Shown piece by piece: positions 33,170 through 41,660 of a DNA stretch of 64,000 nucleotides (the first letter of the stretch is position 1; every line of letters begins with the position of its first letter). Both the position numbers and the translations under genes were made by a program. This DNA is from JASLEW01 sp035544875 (GTDB taxonomy: Bacteria; Acidobacteriota; Thermoanaerobaculia; Multivoradales; UBA5704), in assembly GCA_035544875.1 (NCBI GenBank), contig DASZZP010000015.1, positions 69,888 to 133,887 of the forward strand, given 5' to 3'. The notes under the pieces were generated by a model. That model made no database searches, had not been told where the DNA came from, and saw only the letters and a list, made by a program, of their open reading frames with translations.

Positions 33170-35014
33170 CTAGTGCGGCGGCGGGTTGTGCTTCTCCTTC
33201 TCTTTCTGGGTACGTGCCTGGGCCTCCTGGCGGGCGCGCGCGTCGGCCTCTTGGCGAGCACGGGCGTCGGCCTCCTGCCTGGCACGGGCGTCGGACTCCT
33301 GGCGGGCACGGACCTCGGCTTCCTGGGCGCGGGCGGCGGACTGTTGCCTGGCTTGGGCTTCGGCGCGGGCTTGCGAGTCCTGGCGGTCGCGCTCCTGGCG
33401 GGCGGCGAGCGCCTGCTGCTGGCGCTGGCGCTGCTCGTCTTGGGCTCGCGCTTCGGCCTGGTGACGGGCGGCGTCGGCCCTCGCCTGCGCCTCCTGGTTG
33501 TTCCTCTCGCTGGCGCGGAGCTGCTCGAGACGCTGCCGCTCCTCGGCCTGGCGGGCTTGCTGTTCCTGTTCGGCCTGGCGCTGGCGCGCGAGGTCGCCGG
33601 CCGCGGACGGCTGCAATTCGACTTGCCGCACCGCCTGCTCTCCCCTTTGCACGCGCTCGCCTGGCTGGACTTGCTGGCCTGATGGGCCCTGCTGGGCCTG
33701 CGCGGAGCCCTGAGCTCCCTGGGCGGTGCCCTGACGCGGTTGGGCGGCGCCTTGGACTTGCTGGACGGAAATTCGCGCCGGCCGGCCGGGCTCTCCCTGG
33801 GCCGGCGGGCCTTGCCGTGCCTGCTGCTGCTGTAGCTGGCGGCGCTCGATGGCCACTTGCGGGGTGACGCTGGGCTTGGCGCTGGCCAGGGTCACGGCGG
33901 GCCGGAAGAGGGCGATCCGGTTGCCCTGGTTGCCCTGGAGCAGGACTCCCCCGTTCTGGGCGGGAACGCGGGCGGCGGCGATCTCGTAGCGCATCACCGG
34001 CCGGCCGGTCGCCTGGGCGACGCGCGCGACTGGAATGCTGTTATTGACGATCCGATCATTGATCACCCTGATGTTCGTGATGTTGACCGTGTTGCGCACG
34101 ATAGTCAGGCTGCGCGCCGGCTGCAGGATGTGTTGCCTGACCCGCGGCGCATCGAAATAGGGTTCCTCGACGAAAGAGTAGGCGGAGGGATCGATCGCGG
34201 CCGTCAAAGGCGGGCCGTCGACGACCAGGCCGAAGCCGCCGCGGAAGGCGACCGACGGCGGCAGCGGCGCCCAGCCGATGTAGCCGTCGCCTTCCTGGAA
34301 GGAGACCCAGGCCGGGCCCCAGTCGGTCCCGGGCACCCAGAGCCAACCGTCGCGGGGATCGAACAGCCAGCGGCCATAGTGATAGGTGGCCCAGCCCCAG
34401 GGCTCTTCCGAGATCCAGGTCCAGCCGTAGTCGGTCATCCTCCAGCAGCCGATGGAGTATGGCCGCCAGCCGGCCTCTACCCGCAACGGCCACCAGACCC
34501 AGCCGTAGCCCCGGCGCTCGATCCAGCGGCCATAGGGAGCGAGCTCGCCGTAGAAGATGCTCACGTCAGGCGGCCCCTGGTCGTCATAGGCCGCGCCGGC
34601 AGAACTCGGGTAAGGGTAACCGGCGCCGGTGTCGGCGTCGGGCATCTGGTCCAGCGGCACGGCGCCGGCATCGGCCGGTTGCGCCGGGTCGGTGGAGTAC
34701 GGCGCGTCCGGCGCCGGGTTGTCGTAACCCTGGGCTGGCTGCTGGTTGTCGTAGCTCGAAGCCGGCTGCCGGACGTCATAGGGACCGTCGGCCGGCTGAT
34801 CGCTGTAGGTGCCGGCAGGGGCAAGGGTGGGCGCCGCGGCGTCATAGCTGCCGAGGGCCGTCCGGCTGTCGTCGTTGCCGGAGGAGCCCCCCGCGACGGC
34901 CGGCGCATCAGGCGGCGAAACGGCGGGGGGATCCGGGGAGCCTTGGGCGGACACGGGGCCGCCCCACACACCGGCTGCGAGCGCTGCGATCAGTACGGCG
35001 CTGCGGGTTTTCAT
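33170..35014 (-). CDS. Secreted YXXW-rich protein (DUF6600-like) with charged repeat tail
   Basis: A 614-residue exported protein. The signal peptide follows MKTRSAVLIAALAAGVWGG; the ATG at 35014 has GGTGGGATCT before it. Residues 25-150 are Asp/Pro/Tyr-rich and disordered. Residues 150-300 hold a tryptophan-rich domain (LAPYGRWIERRGYGWVWWP, YGWTWISEEPWGWATYHYGR, YIGWAPLPP) matching proteins labelled DUF6600 in many Gram-negative bacteria. The last 230 residues are Gln/Arg/Ala-rich, with near-perfect eight-residue units (DARARQEA) that predict a long single helix or coiled coil. The function is unknown; envelope association is likely. A sigma-54-like element lies about 80 bp upstream. Confidence 0.75.
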   Translation of the reverse strand: MKTRSAVLIAALAAGVWGGPVSAQGSPDPPAVSPPDAPAVAGGSSGNDDSRTALGSYDAAAPTLAPAGTYSDQPADGPYDVRQPASSYDNQQPAQGYDNPAPDAPYSTDPAQPADAGAVPLDQMPDADTGAGYPYPSSAGAAYDDQGPPDVSIFYGELAPYGRWIERRGYGWVWWPLRVEAGWRPYSIGCWRMTDYGWTWISEEPWGWATYHYGRWLFDPRDGWLWVPGTDWGPAWVSFQEGDGYIGWAPLPPSVAFRGGFGLVVDGPPLTAAIDPSAYSFVEEPYFDAPRVRQHILQPARSLTIVRNTVNITNIRVINDRIVNNSIPVARVAQATGRPVMRYEIAAARVPAQNGGVLLQGNQGNRIALFRPAVTLASAKPSVTPQVAIERRQLQQQQARQGPPAQGEPGRPARISVQQVQGAAQPRQGTAQGAQGSAQAQQGPSGQQVQPGERVQRGEQAVRQVELQPSAAGDLARQRQAEQEQQARQAEERQRLEQLRASERNNQEAQARADAARHQAEARAQDEQRQRQQQALAARQERDRQDSQARAEAQARQQSAARAQEAEVRARQESDARARQEADARARQEADARARQEAQARTQKEKEKHNPPPH

Positions 35015-35393
35015 AGATCCCACCTTTCGGCATCTTTCGGTTTCTTTGCGCTGCTGCCGCTGCCTTCCGAAAGCAAACCTTCCGAAACAGACCTTAGCCA
35101 GACTTGTGCCAACGTTCCGAGATTGAGCTGGAACGCTTGTTAAGACAACTTCTCCTGCTGCGAAGAGCCCCGGAAAAATGAAAACTGCTCGATTCGAGGC
35201 TGGGCGGTGTCCTGTCCGGCGCTCACCGGCGTCCTTTCCGGAGAGCGCCACTCGAGGCTGGCGGCGCCCAGGGCCTGGCGTGCATCGGCGCCGCCGCGGA
35301 GCCCACGAGGTCTCTCGCGGTCCTCGGGCTCCTCCGGGCCACCAAGATTTAACACCTGGCCCCGGTAGAGCCGCTATGCAACGGGCAAGGCGC
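35015..35393. other. Intergenic region upstream of the DUF6600-like gene
   Basis: 379 bp without a convincing gene. On the minus strand the 5' leader of the DUF6600-like gene contains two direct TTCGGAAGG copies (about 35060-35085) and, before them, the sigma-54-like element. The rest, towards the GH63 stop, is GC-rich with imperfect palindromes. A 71-codon minus frame (35140-35355) has no start signal or recognisable domain. Confidence 0.4.
35096..35111 (-). promoter_or_regulatory. Candidate sigma-54 promoter
   Basis: On the minus strand TGGCACAAGTCTGGCT matches the TGGCAC-N5-TTGCT consensus except for one base, with GG and GC exactly ten bases apart. A transcript would start near 35085, about 70 bases before the DUF6600-like start codon. 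No enhancer-binding regulator is in the window. Confidence 0.4.
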
Positions 35394-38300
35394 CTAGTAG
35401 CCGGGCGGTGGCGGCGGCGGCTCTTTGGGCGCCCTCTTGCCCAGGTCGTTGACGATCTGGGCGGCGAGGGCGGTCCAGCCGGTCTGATGGCTGGCTCCCA
35501 GGCCCCGGCCGTCGTCGCCGTGGAAGTACTCGTGGAAGAGCAGGAGGTTGCGCCAGTGCGGGTCGTCGCCGAAGCGCTGGTCGCCGCCGTGGCAGGGGCG
35601 GCGGCCGGCGGGGTCGGGAAGGAAGAGCGCGGCCAGCCGGCGCCGCAGCTCGGCGGCGACCTGGTCGAGGTCGAGCAGGCGCCCCGAGCCGGTGGGGCAC
35701 TCCACCTTGAGCGTCTCGCGGTAGAAGTGGTGGTATTTCTCGAGCGCCTCGATCAGCAGGTAGTTGAGCGGCAGCCAGATCGGGCCGCGCCAGTTGGAGT
35801 TGCCGCCGAACAGCGCGGTGCGCGACTCGCCGGGCTCGTAGTCGACGCTGTAGCGCTCGTCGCCGGCCTGGAAGACGTAGGGCTTGCCGGCATAGACCCG
35901 CGACAGCGAACGGATGCCGTAGGGGGACAGGAATTCGTTTTCGTCGAGCACGTAGCGCAGCACTCGCACCAGCCGGTCGCGCGACGGCACGGCGAGCAGG
36001 CGCATGGTGTCGTCCGGATGCTGCGGCGACTCGAAGAAAGTCACCCGCTCGGCCAGGTCGCGGCGGTTGGTCAAGAACCAGCGCAGCCGCTTGCTGAAGC
36101 CGGGCAGGCGGCGGTTGATCGCCGCCGAGAGCGTCGACACCGCGATCAGCGGGATCACTCCGACCAGCGAGCGGACGCGCAGCGGGATGCGCAGCTGCCC
36201 GAGGGTCAGCTGATCGTAGTAGAAGCCGTCCTCCTCGTCCCACAGCCCGGTGCCGCCCAGGGTGTTGGCGGCATCGCTGATTGCCACGAAGTGCTCGAAG
36301 AACTTCGAGGCGACGTCCTCGTAGGCGGGGTCCTTGCGCGCCAGCTCGAGGGCGATCGACAGCATCGTGGTGCAGAAGAAAGCCATCCACGCCGTGCCGT
36401 CGGCCTGCTCGAGCCGGCCGCCGGTGGGCAGCGGCCGCGAGCGGTCGAAGATGCCGATGTTGTCGAGCCCGAGGAAGCCGCCCGCGAACAGGTGCTTGCC
36501 GTCGGCGTCCTTGCGGTTGACCCACCAGGTGAAATTGAGCAGCAGCTTCTGGAAGACGCGCTCCAGGAACAGGCGGTCGCGCTCCCCCTTGGGCGCGGTC
36601 ATCTTGTAGATCCGCCAGCAGGCCCAGGCGTGCACCGGCGGGTTGACGTCCTCGAAGGCGAACTCGTAGGCCGGGATCTGCCCCTGCGGGTTCATGTACC
36701 ACTCGCGCAGCAGCAGGATCAGCTGCTCCTTGGCGAAGGCGGGATCGATCTTGGCGAACGAGATCATGTGGAAGGCGAGGTCCCAGGCGGCGAACCAGGG
36801 GTACTCCCACTTGTCCGGCATCGACAGCACGTCGCGGCTGTGGAAGTAGGTCCACGACGCGTTGCGTCCGGCGGCGCGGCCGGGCGGCGGCGGCGGCTGG
36901 GCGGGATCGCCCTCGAGCCAGTCCTTGACGATGTATTCGTAGTACTGCTTGGTCCACAGCAGACCGGCGGTGGCCTGGCGGTAGGTCAGCCGCTCCTCGG
37001 GGCCGCAGCCGGGATGGATGCGCGCCGCATAGAAGGCGTCGGCCTCCCGCTGGCGCTCGGCGAAGATCTGCTCGAAGCCCGCGCCAAAGCGCTCGCCCGG
37101 ATCGGCCGGATCGGCCGGAGCCGGGGCCGCGGCCGAGAGGCGCAGGCGCAGGGTCACCGCGCCGCCCGGCGGCAGGGTGACGGCGTAGTGCAGCGCCGCC
37201 TTGGTTCCGACCGACGCCGGGTTGACCGCCGCCTCGCGCCCGTGCACGACCGCTTCGTGGAAGGCGTCCTTGACGTAGGGCGACGGGTTGGGGGCGCCGA
37301 AGAGGCGCTCGACGTTGGTCTCGTTGTCGGTGAACAGCACCGCCCCGGGCGCCGCTTCGGCGCTGAACAGGAAGCGGCCCAGGGAGGCGTGGTCGGCGAG
37401 GATGTGGACGGCGCCCGCGGCGCCCGCAGCACCCGCGGCACTTTCGGCGGCACCCGCGGCACTCTCGGCGCTCTCGGTCGCGCCCGCGCCCCGCTCGGGC
37501 CGGCGCGGCGCGAGGGCGAGGCGCGGCTTGGGCCAGTGGTTCTCGCCGCTGCGCCCCCAGCTCCAGCAGTTGCGGAACCAGAGGGTCGGCAGCAGATGGC
37601 TGGTCACCGCTTCCGGGCCGCGGTTGACGGCGGTCAGGCGGATCAGGATGTCGTCGGGGCCGGCCTTGGCATACTCGACGAAGACGTCCAGGTAGCGGCC
37701 GCCCTCGAAGATGCCGGTGTCGGCGAGCTCGAACTCCGGCGCCTCCTTGCCCCGGCGCCGGTTCTCCTCGACCAGCCAGCGGTAGGGGAACTCCTGGTGC
37801 GGGTATTTGTAGAGCGCCTTGGCATAGGAGTGGGTGGGCGTGGCGTCGAGGTAGAAGTAGTGCTCCTTGACGTCTTCGCCGTGATTGCCTTCGGGGCCGG
37901 CGAGCCCGAAGAGGCGCTCCTTCAAGATCGGGTCGCGGCCGTTCCACAGGGCGAGCGCGAAGCAGAGGCGGCACTCGCGGTCGGTGAGGCCGAGCAGGCC
38001 GTCCTCGCCCCAGCGGTAGGCGCGGCTGCGGGCATGATCGTGCGGCAGGTAGGTCCAGCACTCGCCGGTCGCCGAGTAGTCCTCGCGCACCGTGCCCCAC
38101 TGGCGCTCGGGAAGGTAGGTGCCCCAGCGCTTCCAGTTCTGACGCCGCGCCTGGTCCTCGGCCAGACGCTGGCTCTCCGGATCGGCAGCGGCCGCCGCAT
38201 CCGCGCCGGGGGCGCCGGCGGATGCGGGGTCGCCGGCCGCGTCAGTGCCGGGGGCGCTGGCGCCTGCCAGGTCGCCGGCCGGGTCCGTGCCGGAGGCCTT

Positions 38301-38459
38301 GCTGCCGCTGCCCGCGCGCGCCCTGCCGCCGCGGGCGCCCGCCTTCGCCCTGGCGCCGCCTGAAGTCTTGGCGCCGCCCGAGGGCTTGGCGGCGCGCGGC
38401 CGCTTGCCGCCCGCGCCCGCCCCGCCGCCGTCCGCACCACCCGCTTTGTTCTCCTCCAT
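35394..38459 (-). CDS. GH63-type glucosidase
   Basis: A 1021-residue enzyme of the GH63 (alpha/alpha)6 family, which includes processing alpha-glucosidase I and bacterial glucosidases such as YgjK. The ATG at 38459 has GAGGAGGG upstream. Residues 1-85 are a Lys/Ala/Gly-rich disordered leader. The conserved body starts at WGTYLPERQWGTVREDYS. The likely general acid is D560 in WFAAWDLAFHMISFAK. Other family motifs are NSNWRGPIWLPLNYLLIEAL and GLGASHQTGWTALAAQIV at the end. There is no signal peptide, so it is cytoplasmic, acting on glucosyl-oligosaccharides or storage/compatible solutes; the exact substrate cannot be read. It ends beside an ABC pair on the same strand with a 43-bp gap. Confidence 0.9.
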   Translation of the reverse strand: MEENKAGGADGGGAGAGGKRPRAAKPSGGAKTSGGARAKAGARGGRARAGSGSKASGTDPAGDLAGASAPGTDAAGDPASAGAPGADAAAAADPESQRLAEDQARRQNWKRWGTYLPERQWGTVREDYSATGECWTYLPHDHARSRAYRWGEDGLLGLTDRECRLCFALALWNGRDPILKERLFGLAGPEGNHGEDVKEHYFYLDATPTHSYAKALYKYPHQEFPYRWLVEENRRRGKEAPEFELADTGIFEGGRYLDVFVEYAKAGPDDILIRLTAVNRGPEAVTSHLLPTLWFRNCWSWGRSGENHWPKPRLALAPRRPERGAGATESAESAAGAAESAAGAAGAAGAVHILADHASLGRFLFSAEAAPGAVLFTDNETNVERLFGAPNPSPYVKDAFHEAVVHGREAAVNPASVGTKAALHYAVTLPPGGAVTLRLRLSAAAPAPADPADPGERFGAGFEQIFAERQREADAFYAARIHPGCGPEERLTYRQATAGLLWTKQYYEYIVKDWLEGDPAQPPPPPGRAAGRNASWTYFHSRDVLSMPDKWEYPWFAAWDLAFHMISFAKIDPAFAKEQLILLLREWYMNPQGQIPAYEFAFEDVNPPVHAWACWRIYKMTAPKGERDRLFLERVFQKLLLNFTWWVNRKDADGKHLFAGGFLGLDNIGIFDRSRPLPTGGRLEQADGTAWMAFFCTTMLSIALELARKDPAYEDVASKFFEHFVAISDAANTLGGTGLWDEEDGFYYDQLTLGQLRIPLRVRSLVGVIPLIAVSTLSAAINRRLPGFSKRLRWFLTNRRDLAERVTFFESPQHPDDTMRLLAVPSRDRLVRVLRYVLDENEFLSPYGIRSLSRVYAGKPYVFQAGDERYSVDYEPGESRTALFGGNSNWRGPIWLPLNYLLIEALEKYHHFYRETLKVECPTGSGRLLDLDQVAAELRRRLAALFLPDPAGRRPCHGGDQRFGDDPHWRNLLLFHEYFHGDDGRGLGASHQTGWTALAAQIVNDLGKRAPKEPPPPPPGY

Positions 38460-38502
38460 CTGACCCTCCTCGGCGCCGAGCACCACCAGCACCAGCCGCA
38501 TG

Positions 38503-39270
38503 CTACTGCGCCCGGCGGTAGCGCCGGAACGAAAGGGTGGCCAGCACGGCGCCGAGCGCGGCGAAGACGGCGAGCAGGGCGATGCTCTGCGGCAGCCGCT
38601 CCCAGCGGCCTTCGAAGCTGGCGCGGGCGGCCACGACGGCCCAGTTGACCGGGTTGAAGCGTGATGCCGAGCGGATCCAGCCCGGCATCAGGTTGCCGGA
38701 CATGATCATGGTCGACAGGAAGGTCATCGGCAGGATGGTGAAGTTCATCACCGCGATCACCAGCTCCTGGCGGCGAGCGAGCAGCGCGAGCGAGCTCGAG
38801 AAGGAGGAGAAAGCGGCTCCCAGCAGGGCGGCGGCCAGCAGCACGGCCGCGATGCCGAAGGCGCCGCCGCGCGGCCGCGCGCCGAGCAGCGTGGCCACCG
38901 CGAGAATGATCGCCGACTGGACGATGACCTGCGCGGCCGAATGCAGCAGGCGGCCGGCGATCAGCGCGCCGCGCGACACCGGCGTCGCGAGCAGGCGGTC
39001 GAGCACGCCGCGGTCGATCTCGGCCAGCAGCCCCAGCCCCGAGTAGGCGGCGCTGAAGAGCGCGGTCATGATGGCGATCCCGGGCGCCAGGAACTGAACG
39101 TAGGAAGTGGCGCCGAAGCCGGGGATGGAGGTGACCGCGCCGAAGAGCTGCCCGAACAGCAGCACCCAGATGATCGGCTGCACGATCGAGATGATCAGGA
39201 AGACCGGCATGCGGGTGGTGGCCCGCACCAGGCGCAGGAAAAGGTACCAGGTATCCTCGAGAAACCCCAT
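38503..39270 (-). CDS. ABC-2 transporter permease (DrrB-like)
   Basis: A 255-residue integral membrane protein with six helices in the DrrB/NodJ pattern: an N-terminal amphipathic stretch (MGFLEDTWYLFLRLVRATTR), helix 1 PVFLIISIVQPIIWVLLFG, then GIAIMTALFSAAYSGLGLL, and the family signature LGAAFSSFSSSLALLARRQE and FTILPMTFLSTMIM, ending in NPVNWAVVAARASFEGRW. The ATG at 39270 is chosen because the helical protein begins there and GGAGGGC lies upstream. It is paired with the ATPase 31 bp before it. Exports of this type handle drugs, lipids or polysaccharides. Confidence 0.92.
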   Translation of the reverse strand: MGFLEDTWYLFLRLVRATTRMPVFLIISIVQPIIWVLLFGQLFGAVTSIPGFGATSYVQFLAPGIAIMTALFSAAYSGLGLLAEIDRGVLDRLLATPVSRGALIAGRLLHSAAQVIVQSAIILAVATLLGARPRGGAFGIAAVLLAAALLGAAFSSFSSSLALLARRQELVIAVMNFTILPMTFLSTMIMSGNLMPGWIRSASRFNPVNWAVVAARASFEGRWERLPQSIALLAVFAALGAVLATLSFRRYRRAQ

Positions 39271-39301
39271 CGTATTGCCCTCCCCTCTCCGTTGCCGTCG
39301 C

Positions 39302-40333
39302 CTACTTCCCGGACTTGGGAGCACCGGGAGCGGCGGGAGCGCCGGGTGGCGCGGCGGGTCCCTGGCGCACAGGCGGCGGCTGGCCCTGCCCTGCCTGGCG
39401 ATAGGCGTGGCCGGTGGCCCGCAGGTAGACGTCGTCGAGCGAGGGCCGGCTCAAGGCCACCTGGGTGACTGCGAGGCCCGCCTTCTCGAGCGTGGCGAGC
39501 ACCGCGGGAATGGCGCGGGTGCCGGAGGCCACGTGGGCGTAGAGCACCGCGCCGTCCACCAGCGCGTGCGAGACCTCGGCGAGGGCGCGCAGGAGCGCCT
39601 CCGCCTCCGCGAGGCGCTGGCGGTCCGCCAGCTCGACCGAGACGCGGTCGCCGCGCAGCTCGGCCTTGAGCCCGTCCGGGGTGCCGGCGGCGACCACCCG
39701 GCCGCCGTCGATGATGGCCAGCTGCTGCGCCAGCTGGTCGGCTTCTTCCAGGTAGTGGGTGGTGAGCAGCAGGGTGAGCCCCTGGCGCGCCAGGCGGCGC
39801 ACTTCCTCCCACATCACCGCCCGGCTGGTCGGGTCGAGCCCGGTCGTCGGCTCGTCGAGGAAGAGCACCTCCGGCTGGTGGATGAGGCCCATGGCCACGT
39901 CCAGGCGCCGCTTCATGCCGCCCGAGTAGGTCTGCGCCACCCGGTTGGCCGCCGCCGTGAGCTCGAACATCGCGAGCAGCTCGTCGACCCGGGCGCGCAG
40001 CCGGGGCGTCGGGATCCGGAAGAGCCGGCCCTGCAGGACGAGGTTCTCCCGGCCGGTGGCGGTCGGGTCGACGCCGGATGCCTGGGCGATGTAGCCGATC
40101 CGGCGCCGCACCTCGCGCGGCTTCTCCACCACGTCGAGCCCGCACACCGCGGCCGTGCCCGCGGTTGGCGCCGAGAGGGTGGCGAGGATGCGCACCGTGG
40201 TCGATTTCCCCGCCCCGTTCGGGCCGAGCAGGGCGAAGATCTCGCCGGGCGCGACGCTGAAGGAGATGCCGGCGAGCGCCACGATCCCGCTGGCATAGGT
40301 CTTCTGCAGCCCGTTGACCTCGATCGCCTGCAC
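39302..40333 (-). CDS. ABC transporter ATP-binding protein (DrrA-like)
   Basis: A 343-residue ATPase partner of the DrrB-like permease. Walker A LLGPNGAGKSTT, Q-loop IGYIAQASGVD, signature TYSGGMKRRLD, Walker B LFLDEPTTGLDP, H-loop LLTTHYLEEAD, and the DrrA-type C-terminal domain with LSRPSLDDVYLRATGHAYR. The last 30 residues are a Pro/Ala/Gly tail. The GTG at 40333 is favoured by GGGAGGGAG upstream; a TTG at 40372 would add 13 residues. Probably one transcript with the permease. Confidence 0.93.
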   Translation of the reverse strand: MQAIEVNGLQKTYASGIVALAGISFSVAPGEIFALLGPNGAGKSTTVRILATLSAPTAGTAAVCGLDVVEKPREVRRRIGYIAQASGVDPTATGRENLVLQGRLFRIPTPRLRARVDELLAMFELTAAANRVAQTYSGGMKRRLDVAMGLIHQPEVLFLDEPTTGLDPTSRAVMWEEVRRLARQGLTLLLTTHYLEEADQLAQQLAIIDGGRVVAAGTPDGLKAELRGDRVSVELADRQRLAEAEALLRALAEVSHALVDGAVLYAHVASGTRAIPAVLATLEKAGLAVTQVALSRPSLDDVYLRATGHAYRQAGQGQPPPVRQGPAAPPGAPAAPGAPKSGK

Positions 40334-40489
40334 TCGTCCGACTCCCTCCCCGGATTCAAACGGACCGCTCAAGGTTTCTCTGGGACGCCCCGGCTGCAGA
40401 AGATTGCGGGCCCTCTCCCGCGCGCCTAATCATTCATGGGCGCGGGGCGCGCGATCGGAGCCCCGGCGCGGGTCGGCGAGCCTCTTCTC

Positions 40490-41368
40490 TTAATGCGGGA
40501 CGAAGGCGCTCGGAGGCAGGAGGCTGCCCGGCGGGCGGGCGAGCAGGCCGCGAAAGGCGCGCTGCTCGGCGAGGTCCTCGGCGAAGTCCGAGTTGCGCAG
40601 GCGATGGCCGGCGCCCATCGAATGGCGGGCGCTGAAGCTGGGCAAGAAGAAGCCGGTCGGGAAGAACCCATAGCCGTAGCCGTAGGCAAAGCCTGTGTTG
40701 ACCGAGCTTTGATAGAGCTGGAGCTGGGCGCTGAGCAGCTCGGCCGCGCGCGCTGCCCGGGCGGCCTGCGCGGTCTGCGCCGCCTGTGCCGCCTGCGCCG
40801 CCTGGACGGCCCAGCGCTCGCGCCGCTCCTGGTCGCGGACGCGCAGCCGCTCCGCATGCTCCTCGCGGCTGATCCACTGCCCCTCGTCCTGGACGAATCC
40901 GCGCCGGCGCATCGAGTCGGCGTACGGGATCCAGCGGTCGAGCGCCTCGTCATAGACGTAGCCGAAGCCGCGCAACACCGGCGCCAGACCCGGCAAGCGG
41001 GGATCGATCTCGGCCGCCTGCAGCGCCGCCTCGCGGCTGCCCTGGGCAAGGCCGTTCTGCCGCGCCCAGCGCGCCAGCTCGAGCCAGTCGGCGGCGCGGG
41101 CGGCCCCGGACGCCGACGCCCGCTCGAGCTCCTCGAGGCGCCGCAGGTAGGCGGCAAAGCTCGAGTCGGACTTCTCGATCCGCAGCACGGCGTTGCGCGG
41201 CAGGGTGATCGTGCCGCCCGGCATCTGGACCTTGACCTGCGTGTCGCCGGCTTCGGCGATCACGCCTTCGAACGACCTGCCGTTGGCGAGGTAGACGGTG
41301 TCGGCCAGAACCGGGGCCGCTAGCCAGGCGCCGAGAAGCGCAGCGAAGAGCAGCCGAGGAGTCCGCAT
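40490..41368 (-). CDS. Secreted hypothetical protein with Ala/Gln-rich region
   Basis: A 292-residue exported protein. The signal peptide is MRTPRLLFAALLGAWLAA with cleavage near VLAD. Residues 23-65 form an SH3-like strand pattern (TVYLANGRSFEGVIAEAGDT then VKVQMPGGTITLPR), as in small envelope proteins that start with "..xxLxNGxxxxGxV". A helical part follows (70-170), then an Ala/Gln run (about 190-215, AQAAQAAQTAQAA), and an aromatic/Gly stretch (FAYGYGYGFFPTGFFLPSF). I do not recognise a family with known function. It is divergent from the kinase gene downstream. Confidence 0.65.
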   Translation of the reverse strand: MRTPRLLFAALLGAWLAAPVLADTVYLANGRSFEGVIAEAGDTQVKVQMPGGTITLPRNAVLRIEKSDSSFAAYLRRLEELERASASGAARAADWLELARWARQNGLAQGSREAALQAAEIDPRLPGLAPVLRGFGYVYDEALDRWIPYADSMRRRGFVQDEGQWISREEHAERLRVRDQERRERWAVQAAQAAQAAQTAQAARAARAAELLSAQLQLYQSSVNTGFAYGYGYGFFPTGFFLPSFSARHSMGAGHRLRNSDFAEDLAEQRAFRGLLARPPGSLLPPSAFVPH

Positions 41369-41660
41369 GGACGCTTCCTTTCACCGCCGAAGCGGGACAT
41401 GTCGATCTTACCATTGCGTGCAGCGCGGTGCGGTGCAGTGCGGAGGGCGCGGGGGCGGTGAGGCGCGCTGAGGCGCTGGGACGCACCGCGTAAGATTGCG
41501 GCAAGCTCCCGGTCAGCCTGCCGGCGGAGGGCCGCGCGAAGCCGTAAGTTATACTTGGCGAAGGATTCCCGGCCGCCGCGGTGGGCTCGAGCTGCAGCCC
41601 ATGCCGGCCGCGTCGCGCGCCAGTCAGCAGGCGGGCGGCAGCCGGGCGATCGGCTGGACC
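41369..41660. other. Divergent promoter region before the TPR-kinase gene
   Basis: 292 bp between divergent genes. A TATACT hexamer at 41550-41555 lies 45-105 bp before the two possible kinase starts and is a plausible -10 element; no clear -35 partner is seen. Nothing else recognisable. Confidence 0.35.

Noticed and set aside
35140..35355. 71-codon minus-strand frame beginning with LNLGGPE, reminiscent of ferrochelatase
   Set aside because: Only the first seven residues look similar; the rest does not match, and no start signal is present.
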